Part shown: one piece after another, positions 1 to 11,215 of the stretch
How positions within the stretch are numbered: the first letter of the stretch is position 1
Layout: each line of letters opens with the position of its first letter
Source: Sympetrum striolatum
Lineage: Eukaryota; Arthropoda; Insecta; Odonata; Libellulidae
Length of the DNA stretch: 64,000 bases
Direction of reading: 5' to 3'
NCBI GenBank assembly: GCA_947579665.1
Contig: OX388347.1
Coordinates: 40,308,943-40,372,942 of the forward strand
Notes under the pieces: model-generated
Told to the model about the DNA's origin: nothing
Database searches by the model: none
Seen by the model: only the letters and a program-made list of their open reading frames with translations
Made by a program: the position numbers and the translations under genes

Positions 1-2937
1 TGTAATCCTAGCGGTCTTTAAAAAATGGAAAAATTCGATTGTTCTATAAGGCATTTTCGGGATATTTAGAAAAATTATTAAAATTTGGGACAAGTCCTGG
101 TGTCTGAATATCCTAGGCTAAGGAGTAGCTGAAATGATTTTTCTGGCTAAAACTTTTACTAGCCATTCATGTTTGATTTCGCTATTTTCCACCGGAGGTA
201 GACTAATAGTATACACATGCAGATTTTTCTACCCGTATTTTAGAAGAGTTTTGAGAATTTGAAAATATCCTCTCTCCTTTTTCCATTTATTTCCATTTCC
301 TGAGAGCGCCTTCCGGATCTCTCGTTCCTCTTTAGTCACCCTTCACCTCTCATTTTACTTTTCGTACTCTTTTATGGAAACTATTTTTTCGCTCGGATTA
401 AGTTCTATTCCTCTTCGTCTCGCTTTCTGCTTCGTTCGGTCCTCCGCATCTCATTCGTTCCGGCGTGTGAGTTGTTGAAGTTTAACTTTGAGCTTCTCCT
501 CTTTCCTTTTTACTCCTTTCGATTTTCTAAACCCTTTCCCTCCATGATAGAGACTCGTTTCTTGGGCTTATTGAATTGCGGAGAAGTTGGCATTTAACCA
601 ACGTTTGTTATCGGCCCTTAGGATTTCTTTAAAGTTGGAAAGTCTGTCCCTTCGTTAGGTTCTATGTTTCTAATTCAATCTTTCGGTGAATGTATCAGTT
701 TGGTAGAACGTTTAACAAGTTTCTTGTTCGATTTATAAATGTTTATTTAATTTCCATAGTCTGTGTAATGAGGATAATGTTTTATTATTGTTATTTGAAG
801 AACTGTTGAAGTATTTCTGTAAAAACTGCACTACTAGGAAATTTTGCACTTTCATAATTTAGTAAATCTCAAAAATTTCTCTTATTGAGTATTTGCTAAA
901 AGAATGACTATTATTTTTAAGTATAACGCATATGTGAATTAAAATATGGTAATAGAAATATGGCTTTGTATTATTTTAACAGAAACATTCGAAAGTCTAT
1001 TGAATCAATCTGTACTAATTGTTGAAATTACTAGTAAAATACAGTTACTCGTAAGAGCAGAAATAGATCATGAAAAAACTTTTCATTTATAATATCAATC
1101 CACATAGTCCTTGTGTTGAGAAATCTCCTTGTAGATACAAGATTAATGAATCTATATTAAAAAACATATTTATTTTTTGCTCTTGTCTTGTAACAGAATT
1201 TAACTAATCGCAAGATGTTTTGTGAAAATGTGCTCTTTTTTAAATAGTTCTAATATCCTGTTTGAAGCATCTGTGCGTTTTTTGTGAATGGTTTTTATGT
1301 AAAGTTTGCTTGATTATTTAATCTTTGCTTTCGTTTTAAAATTAAGATAGGCTATAGATCTGAAAGTCTTGTTTCACATTTAATTTACTCATAATCGTGC
1401 TGATATTAGAATCACAATATCTGCCTTCTGTTTGTTTTTTTCTGTTGCATTTTAAGTTGGCATTCCAACATTGTTTACAGTCATAGTAGTAGTTTTCCTT
1501 TAGATTCGTGTAGGATTAGTACTTTTCCTTCGATGCTGATAATTCATTACGATATTTGTTATATTTCAGAATCATTAAATGAAAAGAAAACCTTCCAATA
1601 CACATTTTATGTGTTTATCAAAATATTTCATTGTTTGTTGTTTTCGTCTTTTGCTATAATCTGTAACGCGAAGATTGTGCCCTAATCATCTCTCATCGGC
1701 CCTGGTCATGATGGTCATGCATGAGGTGCTAGTCGCCAATAATTTTACTTCAGGGACCAGTATGCTCTTTGCTCTTTAACGGTTTAATAAGGAGAAAGAG
1801 TACTGCCACTTGAGGATCTGCCCCGAGGCATCAGAAGGCTCATCTCATCGTGGTAACGCCGTAGCCTTTGGGCGTCATGAGGGTCGTCATCAAGTCGCAT
1901 AATTTAAAAGGAAAAAAAAAAATCATCCTATAATCACCTGTTGCAACACACGAAAGCACGCCGGGTTGCATAAGATAAAGGATAATGGGAATGCTGCTCT
2001 CTTCATTGCTGGGTTGCTCAACAAGGTCTTTAATAATGATATCTTATTGATGTCGCCCGTAGTGACGAATTATTTTCGAGTTTCTTTTTCCTTTTTCAAA
2101 ACATATTAATTTTTAGCGTGGGTTTTATGAATTCCGATTTATCATTTTAATCGAAATTTATGGGTTGTAATTACCCGTTTCATAAAATTGTAATAAACTT
2201 AAGTACTTTATTACACGAATGTTCTTCGAAGGCCAGTCATTTATTCTAAAGTTCTGTCCCATAGATACATTGATTTTATCAATTCGGCTCTTTAATTTGA
2301 TTCGCTTGTCTACCAAATAATTATGGTCCATTTTGATGGTGAAACATTTTCGTAGTAAATTGAGTTTATTTCGTTGATTCAATATTCGAGATTTGAAAGA
2401 TTTTTTGAGTTGTTTAAAATATTCCTTCCATATACATATACATCTTTTCTTAGTTTTCTTCTTGAATTTTCATATGTGAAATAAAGTGATGAACGCTCAT
2501 TAATCTTACAAACTAACCGTATTTTTCCATTTTTCCTGTGAAATTATTCCGTTCTGGTTCTTTATTTAATCAGGATCTAACGTATATTTCCTTTTAATCC
2601 TCAGTCCAGCTGTTGTTAAGGAAAGGCTTATTAATAACTTGATGATAAAGGTAGATGGAAGATATTTTAAAACATTATTTGCTCTAGGAAATGCTGAAAT
2701 CACTACATTGCAACATGAGTCTGATACAGGTTAGGCTAGATAAGTCATATGAGGTGCATACATTTTAAAACGTAAGGAGAGGCTGGGAAATGTTCTTATT
2801 GTTTTTATCGTTGAAAAATTACTTTGGTTTTGTGGACCTACTGGAGTCAATTCTTTTAAAATTGTGAAGAACTTAAATCATACAGGACAGAAAAATTGTA
2901 TCATTTATAAATGCAAAATTCTTGTCCGTTGTTTAAG
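1..2937. other. Non-coding AT-rich stretch
   Basis: No gene is supportable here. Reading frames are short in all six frames, and the one longer minus-strand frame (2158-2382) has no protein-like character or splice context. The first 650 bases are pyrimidine-rich. A GC-richer patch at about 1675-1890 stands out from its AT-rich flanks but shows no open frame with splice sites. Confidence 0.6.
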
Positions 2938-3262
2938 AGATGTTCTATATGTAAAGGGTTTTCTAAATTTGCTCCAAATTGAGATTGTATCAGTGGGGCA
3001 GTAGAGATGTAGTAGCTTCTCCATTTATCGATGATCAGGTATTGGTGACGTAGGTTCAGAAGGAGTTTTTGTTAAGAGGTGCATAGCCAGACTTGATTAA
3101 GTGGTGTCCAATTGGTAAAATGTTCCATAGATTCGCTCCAAAATTGAGAAATCATATCAGTGATTACTAGAGATAGAAAGGGTTCTCCAGCTAACGATGA
3201 TCAGATATTTATGATGCAGGTTTACAAGGAGTTCCTGTTGAGAGGTTTATGTCCGCTACCTC
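2938..3262. repeat. Two-unit diverged direct repeat
   Basis: Two adjacent units of about 165-180 bp share an ordered series of blocks: a TGTTCYATA start, GCTCCAAA, TATCAGTG, CTTCTCCA or GTTCTCCA, CGATGATCAG, CAAGGAGT or AGAAGGAGT, and TTGAGAGGT or TTAAGAGGT. The units are clearly related but diverged, with small indels, so the duplication is old. No coding potential is visible. It may be a remnant of a tandem array or of a mobile element. Confidence 0.55.
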
Positions 3263-3474
3263 ACTGTTTTGTCGTAATCACAGAAATACGTGAGTGAAAT
3301 TCAGACTGACTTATCTTGAAATATTAAATATTGCTCAAAACGTTTGAAGGGAACAATTTTCAATAAAAAGTTTCAGGAGAGAGATATATGAGGTTTCAGT
3401 TTTTTTTAGAGCGAAACTAGAGAATAATTTAGTCAAACTTTAAACTTCCCAATGTTATCCGAATAAATTTGATC

Positions 3475-3602
3475 ATGGCTGAAGTGTGCAGTAGAAACTG
3501 TGCTAACGTTCATATGCTATTTGAAGGCATTCGCGATCATTGGGTCACGGACGCAAAGAAGATGGATAGAATCGATACCAGGAGAGTGCTGACGAGCGCT
3601 GC
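3475..3602 (+). CDS. Candidate exon, possibly a first coding exon
   Basis: An open frame of 42 codons plus two bases ends exactly at a strong splice donor (GC|GTAAGT). It begins at an ATG in good context, with A at -3 and G at +4, and the frame is open back only to about 3433. The second half is clearly richer in G+C than the flanks and reads as a charged, protein-like sequence (HWVTDAKKMDRIDTRR). Without the donor the frame stops at once (GTAAGT supplies TAA), as expected of an exon end. The two leftover bases fit the first base of the plus-strand exon at 23495, giving an alanine codon at the junction. The product is not recognised. The start is uncertain: it could be an internal exon using an AG just upstream, such as those near 3491 or 3521. 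A chance frame is possible. Confidence 0.3.
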
Positions 3603-5938
3603 GTAAGTAAAGGACGTTCAGATTAATTAGGGTTGAGGCCCTTATCGTCACGGAGAGGCCACTTCCGTTACAATACCCTGTTCGCCAGGGCACGGAATAA
3701 AAGAAGAGCGATATCTATCGTGCGCTCACATTAGATAACCGATTTATTTGGCTCTCATAACGCCGTTGAGTGGTGCCGGAGCCATTAAATTAATGGAGCT
3801 TCAGCTAGCGGTAGATGTCAGTTCTTCCTGTTGTAATGAAAACGTACTTTTCAACATTCAACTCGTACATGGCTAGTGGAATAACGGTGAGTTGAAGTAT
3901 ATTAAGTTCGCCAGTCACATTCTATTTGTATTCCTGCGCAAGACTTGCAAATTACAATGGAAGTCATTTAAAGTTTTCCTCCTTTTTATTAAGTATTGTT
4001 CAACGTTTTAGAGGATCTAGCGGCGTAAAATGAGATTAGTCATAGGCTACAGTAATTTGAGATCAAAATGCTATCAAGTTTCAATTGGTTTACCCAATGT
4101 TTAACAAGAAAGGAGATATTGCCAAATGGGAAGGACTGAAGTGGAGGTCATGACAAGAATGTAATCCAATAAGGAAATTATCGTTCATCAAGTGGAAAAT
4201 AAACTGCAGGAAGTGAAAGGCGCACGAGGAAACCTTTTAAACTTAAATGGCTCAGTAACCTTTTAGGGTATTTTTGTATTATTCAGAGATATTCGTTCCC
4301 TCTTGTGAGGTTTTGAGTTATTTTTCCGGGTCGTTGAGACAAAACGATTAAAAATAACGTGTTTTTACTGAAACCTGATGAATGATAGCAACATTCTAAA
4401 ACATCGTTTGTGTATCTATCCATCTAAAGGAAATTGAAAATTGTTATTTATTAATAAAATTTAAAAAAATTCTACAGCAGAAATGCTCACGAAGTTTAAG
4501 GTTGAACTCATAAGAAGCAAAAATCTTTTTAACATACACTTTAATACATTATTATACATTATTATACATTAGTTTACTCGGTATAAATAGTTGCGTAAAT
4601 ATTTAAAGACTGAAAATGAATTCAAAACCCCTAGGTCATGCATTCGTTATGGGCAATCAAGCTTTTTTCATGAATATAAGATCTTGTTTACAGGTATATT
4701 CCTTAAGCGAAATTCATTGAAACTTTTTCCTTTAAATTCCAACATCAAGGTAATAAGAAGCGGGCTGATTAAATAAAAATATAACCTGGTACATATTTTG
4801 GTTTCTATTCTCCTATTTTTCAAAAGATAGTTTTGCGCATATTACTGGTGATTACATATCAATTCCACTTTTATGCTGGCAAAATCACTTTTTATTTGTA
4901 TTAGTATGATGCATTTTGATAGTGAATGGTATTAGTATTAGACAAATGACGAAGGTTTAACAAAAGTTCAGTTAAGGTTCAGAAGAGGAAAAGAAGATTA
5001 TAGTTATCTTAATGCTCCGCTGATTTCTCCAGTATGAAGAGAAGTTCGAATTAGAGGGGAAAGCTTGCCTTTGCGGCGAAAAATCGAAAAATAAAACTTT
5101 TCGAGTTCCTATTCATCACTTTTTGTTTGAGGCCTTAATGGAAAAACTTCGGACCAGTCATTATTTATGTATCAAAAGCGAAGCTAAGCATTATTCTGAT
5201 AAGGACTCATTTCTAATTAAATTGTCATTGGTAAGATATAGGATATTAGATTTTTCCTTGAGTTTTTCCCTATATTTCAAAGTTCATTGATTTCATATTG
5301 ATAGCCTCTTACGAAACCCTAATTAATTATCAATTATTTCCTTTAAATATGGTTAAGGGATGGAATGCCTAAAATTGACATTGACATGCGACGATTAGTC
5401 GAAATATGATTGAACAGTTTCGTACAATCGCAAATGATCGAAAAGAACGAACCGAGTAATTAGTCCTTCAATTATAATTGATTGCATCACTATTTCATTA
5501 CCATTAGTAATATTGATTTTTCACGAAGCTTTAACAGTTGGATAGTACCTACTATCATTATGTATTTGCTCATATGTATAAGGGTTGGATGCAAGAGAGA
5601 AATTAGTATCAATCCTCCCTAATTAAATATGGTGTATTGTTATTGTATGCGTAATCGATATATGAATTTATCTAAATGAATTTATCTTCTTTAAAAATGC
5701 TCGTATACCAGTACTGTAAAATGTTGCTAATTAAGCTCTTTATCACCTTTCTATTTATTAAAAAAATATTACACATTATTTAGATATTAAAATACTACCA
5801 TTAATATATTCCGGTTCTTCCGTTGATGAATTCATAAACTTTTGGAATACTGTAAAGTCAGGGGACACTAACGTAATATGACCTCGATCGGATGATTCCT
5901 CACAAACATTTACGCTTTTACTTAGGGAATGCACTTCC
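3603..5938. other. Non-coding; GC-richer block then AT-rich
   Basis: If 3475-3602 is an exon this is the start of its intron. About 3603-3850 is GC-richer than what follows and has several ATTA and TAAT motifs between GC-rich words. It may be a conserved regulatory block, though nothing proves that. A 10-bp unit (ATTATACATT) is repeated nearly three times at 4543-4570. The rest is AT-rich and featureless. Confidence 0.45.
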
Positions 5939-7380
5939 ATCAGACACGTTCAAAGCGACAGAATTCACTTCTGGGACCCATATTTATCCTTGGACGGAAG
6001 CCAAACATTTGGAATTTTCCCGAACACGAGCTCGCGGATAAGCGACACAAATTCTCTTCCTGGTTTAAACTTTGAAAGGCTTTGCGAATTGTCCGAACGA
6101 ATTGATCGACATTTTCCTCGAAGGACCGAAAAGGAACGAAGCAATTATTCAAGACCGTGGGATAGGCGTCAATTGGACCGGACCGCGCAGGAAAGGAAGA
6201 CAATAAATCCATAAACGGAACATGACAAGCGGACTTCATTTTCTCTCTCCGGAGAGAAAAAAAGTTCCCCGACAACATCGGAATCACCAAGCGTGGGAAA
6301 CAGATATAAAAAAACCTCAAACGGTCCAAAAGATAATGGAAAACGAAGCGAATCTCCCATGTAAGGGAAACGCGGCAACAGCGCTTCTGGAACCCTTAAA
6401 AAAACACACTCGGAAGGAAAACAATAGGAGGGAAAACACTTTCTTCTCTCACGTGCCAGTCCTGCGTGCATCATCCCGAGAGATGGAAAGGGGACGATGG
6501 GAAAGGATCAAGCGTCCTTCTCTCCCCGTTTTAAGGAACCGCAAAAGAGTACGGTGGTTGAAATGTTCCGGTATTGGTCCCTCAGAAACCCTTTTACTCG
6601 AAGATGGTTAAAGGGAGGGTAAGATAGGGATCGGGATGTGCTCGGGAGATATATATACATGAGAGGGAGTCATGAGGATTCTGGGAGGGGAGGTGGTGCA
6701 GATGTTTCGAGGAGAGGGCGGGCATGGATCCGAGAAGGGGTTTTTATTGCTTGGCTTGGAGGAGTGGAGGCCGGAAGAGGAAATGGAGAAGATCCGAAGG
6801 AAGGAAAGTGGGGTCGCCGAGGAGAGGGAGGTTATAAAAATGGAGGAAGAATGATGGAGAGAGTGGGCATAAAAATGAGGTATGGGAGGAGAATGGGGTT
6901 TCGGTGAAAGTATCGAGCAAGGAGGGGAATTAAGATGCGGGTAAGCAAGCGGAGGTGAGAGTGACAAACTACTTGTATTTTAGAGGGATATTGAAACAAT
7001 CCGGTCCCTTCTTGGATTCAAATCTTAAAGAGCACGTGATGGAAGGGTTTTTTTTTTAAGATGTGACTTATTTATGAAAAGCATGGAGGTAAGGAGGATG
7101 TGCTTCGGTGGCATAAAGTCATAGAAAATAATCCTGGGAAATATACCCCTGACGGAGCGAAAGCGTGAAGAAACTGCGGAAGGCCCTCGCATTCTCACTG
7201 ATATTTCTTTCATGGAATGACTTACTGGAAAAGGAAAGTAAAAATAAGAAAAGGAGAGGATGAAGGAATATGAAAGGATTGTAAAATGATTCCATATCCA
7301 CGACGAAAGTAAAACTATTTTTAATAAAATTAAATTCCGTGTTAAAGGTGATCGATTACAATTTGAATGGAACAATTTAC
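5939..7380. other. GC-richer, strand-asymmetric block with chance ORFs
   Basis: Overlapping open frames of 60-129 codons occur on both strands. They contradict one another and none has a recognisable domain, splice context or signal peptide. From about 6600 to 6965 the plus strand is strongly purine-rich (runs of GGAG and GGGA), which depletes stop codons on the complementary strand and explains the 119-codon proline- and serine-rich frame there. I regard these frames as composition artefacts. Confidence 0.5.
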
Positions 7381-10300
7381 CTGGAGAAGTTTTAGAACCT
7401 TTTCCCTCTTCCTACAATGTATATATGAATACAATTCAAAGGGTTACGTGATTTTGTTGTAGTATTTCTGTTTTTAAATATTTTAATATTGTTGTAAATT
7501 TAAAATATTTTTATAAATTTTGTAATTAGATGTATTACATACTGACTTCTGGGGGAGATTTTGGAGGGTTTTCCTCCCGACTAGGATGAATGCCAGGCAG
7601 TTTATTTAATTTTCCCCTCCCCCACAAAAATTATTACCCCCTGGCCTGGTGCCTATTTGAAGTTTTTAAGAATAAATAATAAATAAATAAGTATACACTG
7701 AAGCTGTTCAAAACTAACTTTGTAGAACGCGATTTAAGTAAATAACAAATGCAGCTATAAAATATTCCACAGGAACCGGTCATTTTAATAAAATCCTGTG
7801 GAAAATATTACATTTTCTAGTTATTTATGCTATGATAGATATGATTTATATAATTTAGCATTGTAATTCTTGCAAAACGAGGCCCGTTTAGGAATTTGTT
7901 CCATTATACAGAGCTAATGTCATAACAATGTTTACCTTTTATCATACATTCCTTACCGTCTTATAAGTGAAAGAATGATGAGCAATAAAGTTATAGGAAC
8001 GTTTAGAAATATAAACAACTTTATATCAGGTTGAGGTAATGCTAAAAAGGGCTACTAATTATTGTTAGTTTCGTCACAATATCACGAATGCTGATAATAA
8101 ATCCCTTTACCTTAAAAAATATGTGCTATTATTTAACAGTGAAATGATGAATCAGATAATAACTTGCACTTGCACAAATGATCTCGAAAACATTGCGAGC
8201 TGAGAATGATTAGATTTAGCTTCAAAGGGAAACTCCGGGTCTGTGAAGTTAACTTTTACCTTCAAATCCTTTGTTGTTATGAAATGCTTTGTTAAAAAAG
8301 ATTTCAAGAGTATACCTCATAGAGAAAATATCTGTTCGTCTGAGGTTGCTGTTTCTCTTGTAGGAAGTCCTTAACTCATGTACTGATAGAATTAAAGACG
8401 TAAAAGTAAATGCTTTTAAAGCGAGACGATAGAAGAGACTAAATTAGAAGAAATTTGGTGAGAAAGAATGTGGAAAATTTATTTTCCATTTAATAAAAAG
8501 AAGAAAAGAGAGAAATATTTCAAGATATTTATAGGAAGAGAGAAAATGCATAGCTAGATAAATATATTTGTTCTGATGATTGGGGAAAAATCAATCAGTG
8601 TAAGCTAGAGAAAGAAAAAAAATGCTGAATGAACGAAAGTTAAATCATCTGCAAGAGGTAACCTTCTAGTCTATAGTCGCATCGATACCAGTGGAGGAAT
8701 CTTCCGTAACTTAAATAAAAATTGACGAAAATGCACGTAACTTGCTCAGCAGAAAGGGGAGAAGTTTATCAGAATCGAGGAAGAATAGATGATTACAGCT
8801 TGTGCCTTTACGATAAAAAAACAAACTTTGGGAAGGGAGTTAGCGAGGGCGTGTTAGGAAGAATTGAAGGAGATATAAGGGGAGAAGAAGAAGTAAATCA
8901 AGATCCTCTCGCATGGGAAATCAATATTACGGAGTGAACCTCTTTGGAAAATCTCACCCTGCTTGCAGAACTCTTCTTTCCTATCACTTCGGTCGTATAT
9001 TCCTCTCTTTTCAAGCTCTGAGTCACAGCTTTCATCACATTCCTTTCTCTTTTATTGCGATAAAAGGTCAAGACATCGCGGCTCTTCATGCTTAATTTTA
9101 AGCGAGTGAGAAATTACATCTTTTATAAAAATCTCTTGTATTTGTGTGATATAAATTCGGCTATCGGTGTTTGTATTTGCACGATCGGTAAAATAGCTCA
9201 TTTTCCTTTCACGTGAAAAGACTCATTTTCGATGTTTCTAAACATTGCTATGAGTCTATATAAGAATTGCTTCTTTGAAAATCTGATATGACGTGAACGA
9301 TTTTAATATTTAAGAAAGAATCGAAGGTGAGAGCCAAAAACTCGAAACCTTTTTTTCTGTCGTTTGGTAGTTGATACTATAAATTGAACTATCACGGTAG
9401 AACAGTTTGTTTTTAATTCTTGGGCTTTTGAGGGTACATTATGAACAATGGAGGATCCATCAAAAATGCAAAGCCTACCTAAACATAGGTTACTCTGAAT
9501 GCTGCATAACCATGCAAATTGCCTTTCTGAAACCTGAACTGGTAATTTAACAGAGTATAACGCTTGATACACATGATTGATGTTAAAGAAAGAATATAAG
9601 GAGAAAAAGTCTGACTTGGCCAGGAGAAGAAAGATTTAGAGTATTGTTGTAGCATTTTTTTTATAAAACTGAAATTGTGTTCCTATAAAGGTCAAGAATA
9701 TTGTATAACTTAGTTGATAGCTGTTTTCTGAGCTTAGAGATTTCGACAAGAAAGCATCTCTTACCTAGAGGATTGAGGAAGTTACTTAATAGAATTTGAT
9801 GTTCCTAAGATAACGGGCGTACTACCTGTTAAACTACCAACTGAAGTTTTTTTTCTGTTTTCTTCGAGATATTTTCTTTTTATGGGTAGGCTTACATTTT
9901 ATGCTCATCTTCGCAGTTAATCTCTTGCAGTTTTCTCTATTTTCATTTCGTCCATTCGAATCATATGTTCATTCTCTTTCCGTCTACCGCTTGTTTGTCT
10001 ATTCAACCATTCAATTTCACATTCTTTTATTGCTATGATTCATATCATTGGTCTTTCCAATTGCTATCTTTCCCAGTACACTCAATTTTTGACTACATAT
10101 TTCATTGTTATCAAAGCAGTTTAAAGATACTACAGGTAATCTTATATGTTCCATGCAGTGGAACATATACTTTAGCCCCAAGGGAAAAGATCTTCCTTAT
10201 TACTAGTCTATTTCCTATTGATTGGTGCTTTAGAATTACACAACCATGGAAAGAGGACATTAATGTTCTGAAGTATGCCGAGAGGTGTAATGAAGGTGCC

Positions 10301-11035
10301 ATGTTTGAAACCATGTGCTCACACCAACCTTGTACATTGAAAGCCATATCGGCTCCCATTTTCAAAACAGCTTATGCGAGGTTTCGATTGAAAAGACAGG
10401 GTGTGCAGAATTGCTGCTGAGCCCGTTTCTGGAAAAATTGAGAAAGACCCATGTGGGAGAAAGTGGCGGTCAGTTTTGATGCCTTAGTGCCGAATAGGGG
10501 TCAGGGAAGGCAGCAATTGTGGAAGATGAAAAGGCAATTGAAGGAGGCGGAAAAAGGTTTGCCAACGAATTTATATAGGGGAATGGGACCGGCAGGAGCC
10601 CCTTCTGTTAAATGGAAGTCAAGCAATATGAAGTCAGATCACACTTCCGGAAAATCTGAGATGGGGAGTGGGAATCCGAAATGAAAATTCCTTCGTCGAT
10701 TGAAATATAACGGAAACAATTGGAACGGAGTCGATATGAAAGTTAATGGGTGAAAAATTGGAAGGATTGGAAGCTACTGCGGATTTAGTTTCGATAAAGG
10801 TTAGGTTTATATTTGTTAATATATCATAATATTTTATATTAACCTTGAACCAGGCTTTTTCATAAAATTTGGATTATATCGTTTGTAAAAACAGCATAAT
10901 ATTCAGTTAAATCTTTAATGGTCATTGAAGGGCTTTAATTGTTATTCTATGTTTAAATACATGTTTAGGATAAAAGATGTTGATTTTTAATTTATATTAA
11001 TTAATAGATTTTTATAACATTACTTAGTTAAACAG
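7381..11035. other. Non-coding DNA with one hairpin and unconvincing ORFs
   Basis: Mostly AT-rich. An imperfect hairpin lies at 7758-7810: a stem around ATTCCACAGGA with TCCTGTGGAA and a loop of about 22 bases. At 9965-10684 the plus strand has two consecutive open frames (151 and 77 codons), and the minus strand also has an 84-codon frame there. None resembles a known family. A decayed mobile-element gene is possible but unproved. Confidence 0.4.
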
Positions 11036-11215
11036 GCCGAGGTGGCTGAGTGGTTAGCACGCAAAGGCTAAGCTCTAAGCTAATCTTAAGCTCCCGGATT
11101 CGAGTCCCGGTCAATCAGATATATCTTGATAGGTAATGGCTCTATTTATGTTATTAATTTTTCTAAGGGTTGGTTGCAAGAAGCTAAATAAAGCACCGAA
11201 AACCAGCTTCATTAA
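11036..11215 (+). mobile_element. tRNA-derived SINE
   Basis: The first about 75 bases look like a degenerate tRNA gene. The start GCCGAGGTGGCTGAGTGG is the 5' end and A box typical of serine or leucine tRNAs, and GATTCGAGTCC is a good B box about 55 bases later. The 5' end and the bases after the B box do not form a full acceptor stem, and a non-tRNA body follows with a short A-run at its 3' end. This is the architecture of a SINE transcribed by RNA polymerase III. I see no clear target-site duplication, so the 3' end is approximate. It is unrelated in sequence to the other SINE pair in this window apart from the promoter boxes. Confidence 0.65.

Noticed and set aside
5033..5230. 66-codon stretch between a CCAG acceptor and a GTAAGA donor, plus strand
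   Set aside because: Phase 0 at both ends does not fit between the other plus-strand exons, the peptide is AT-codon-biased without motifs, and open frames of this length are expected by chance in this window.
9965..10420. 151-codon plus-strand frame
   Set aside because: No recognisable domain, an overlapping minus frame, and no clear splice structure. Left as unexplained non-coding.
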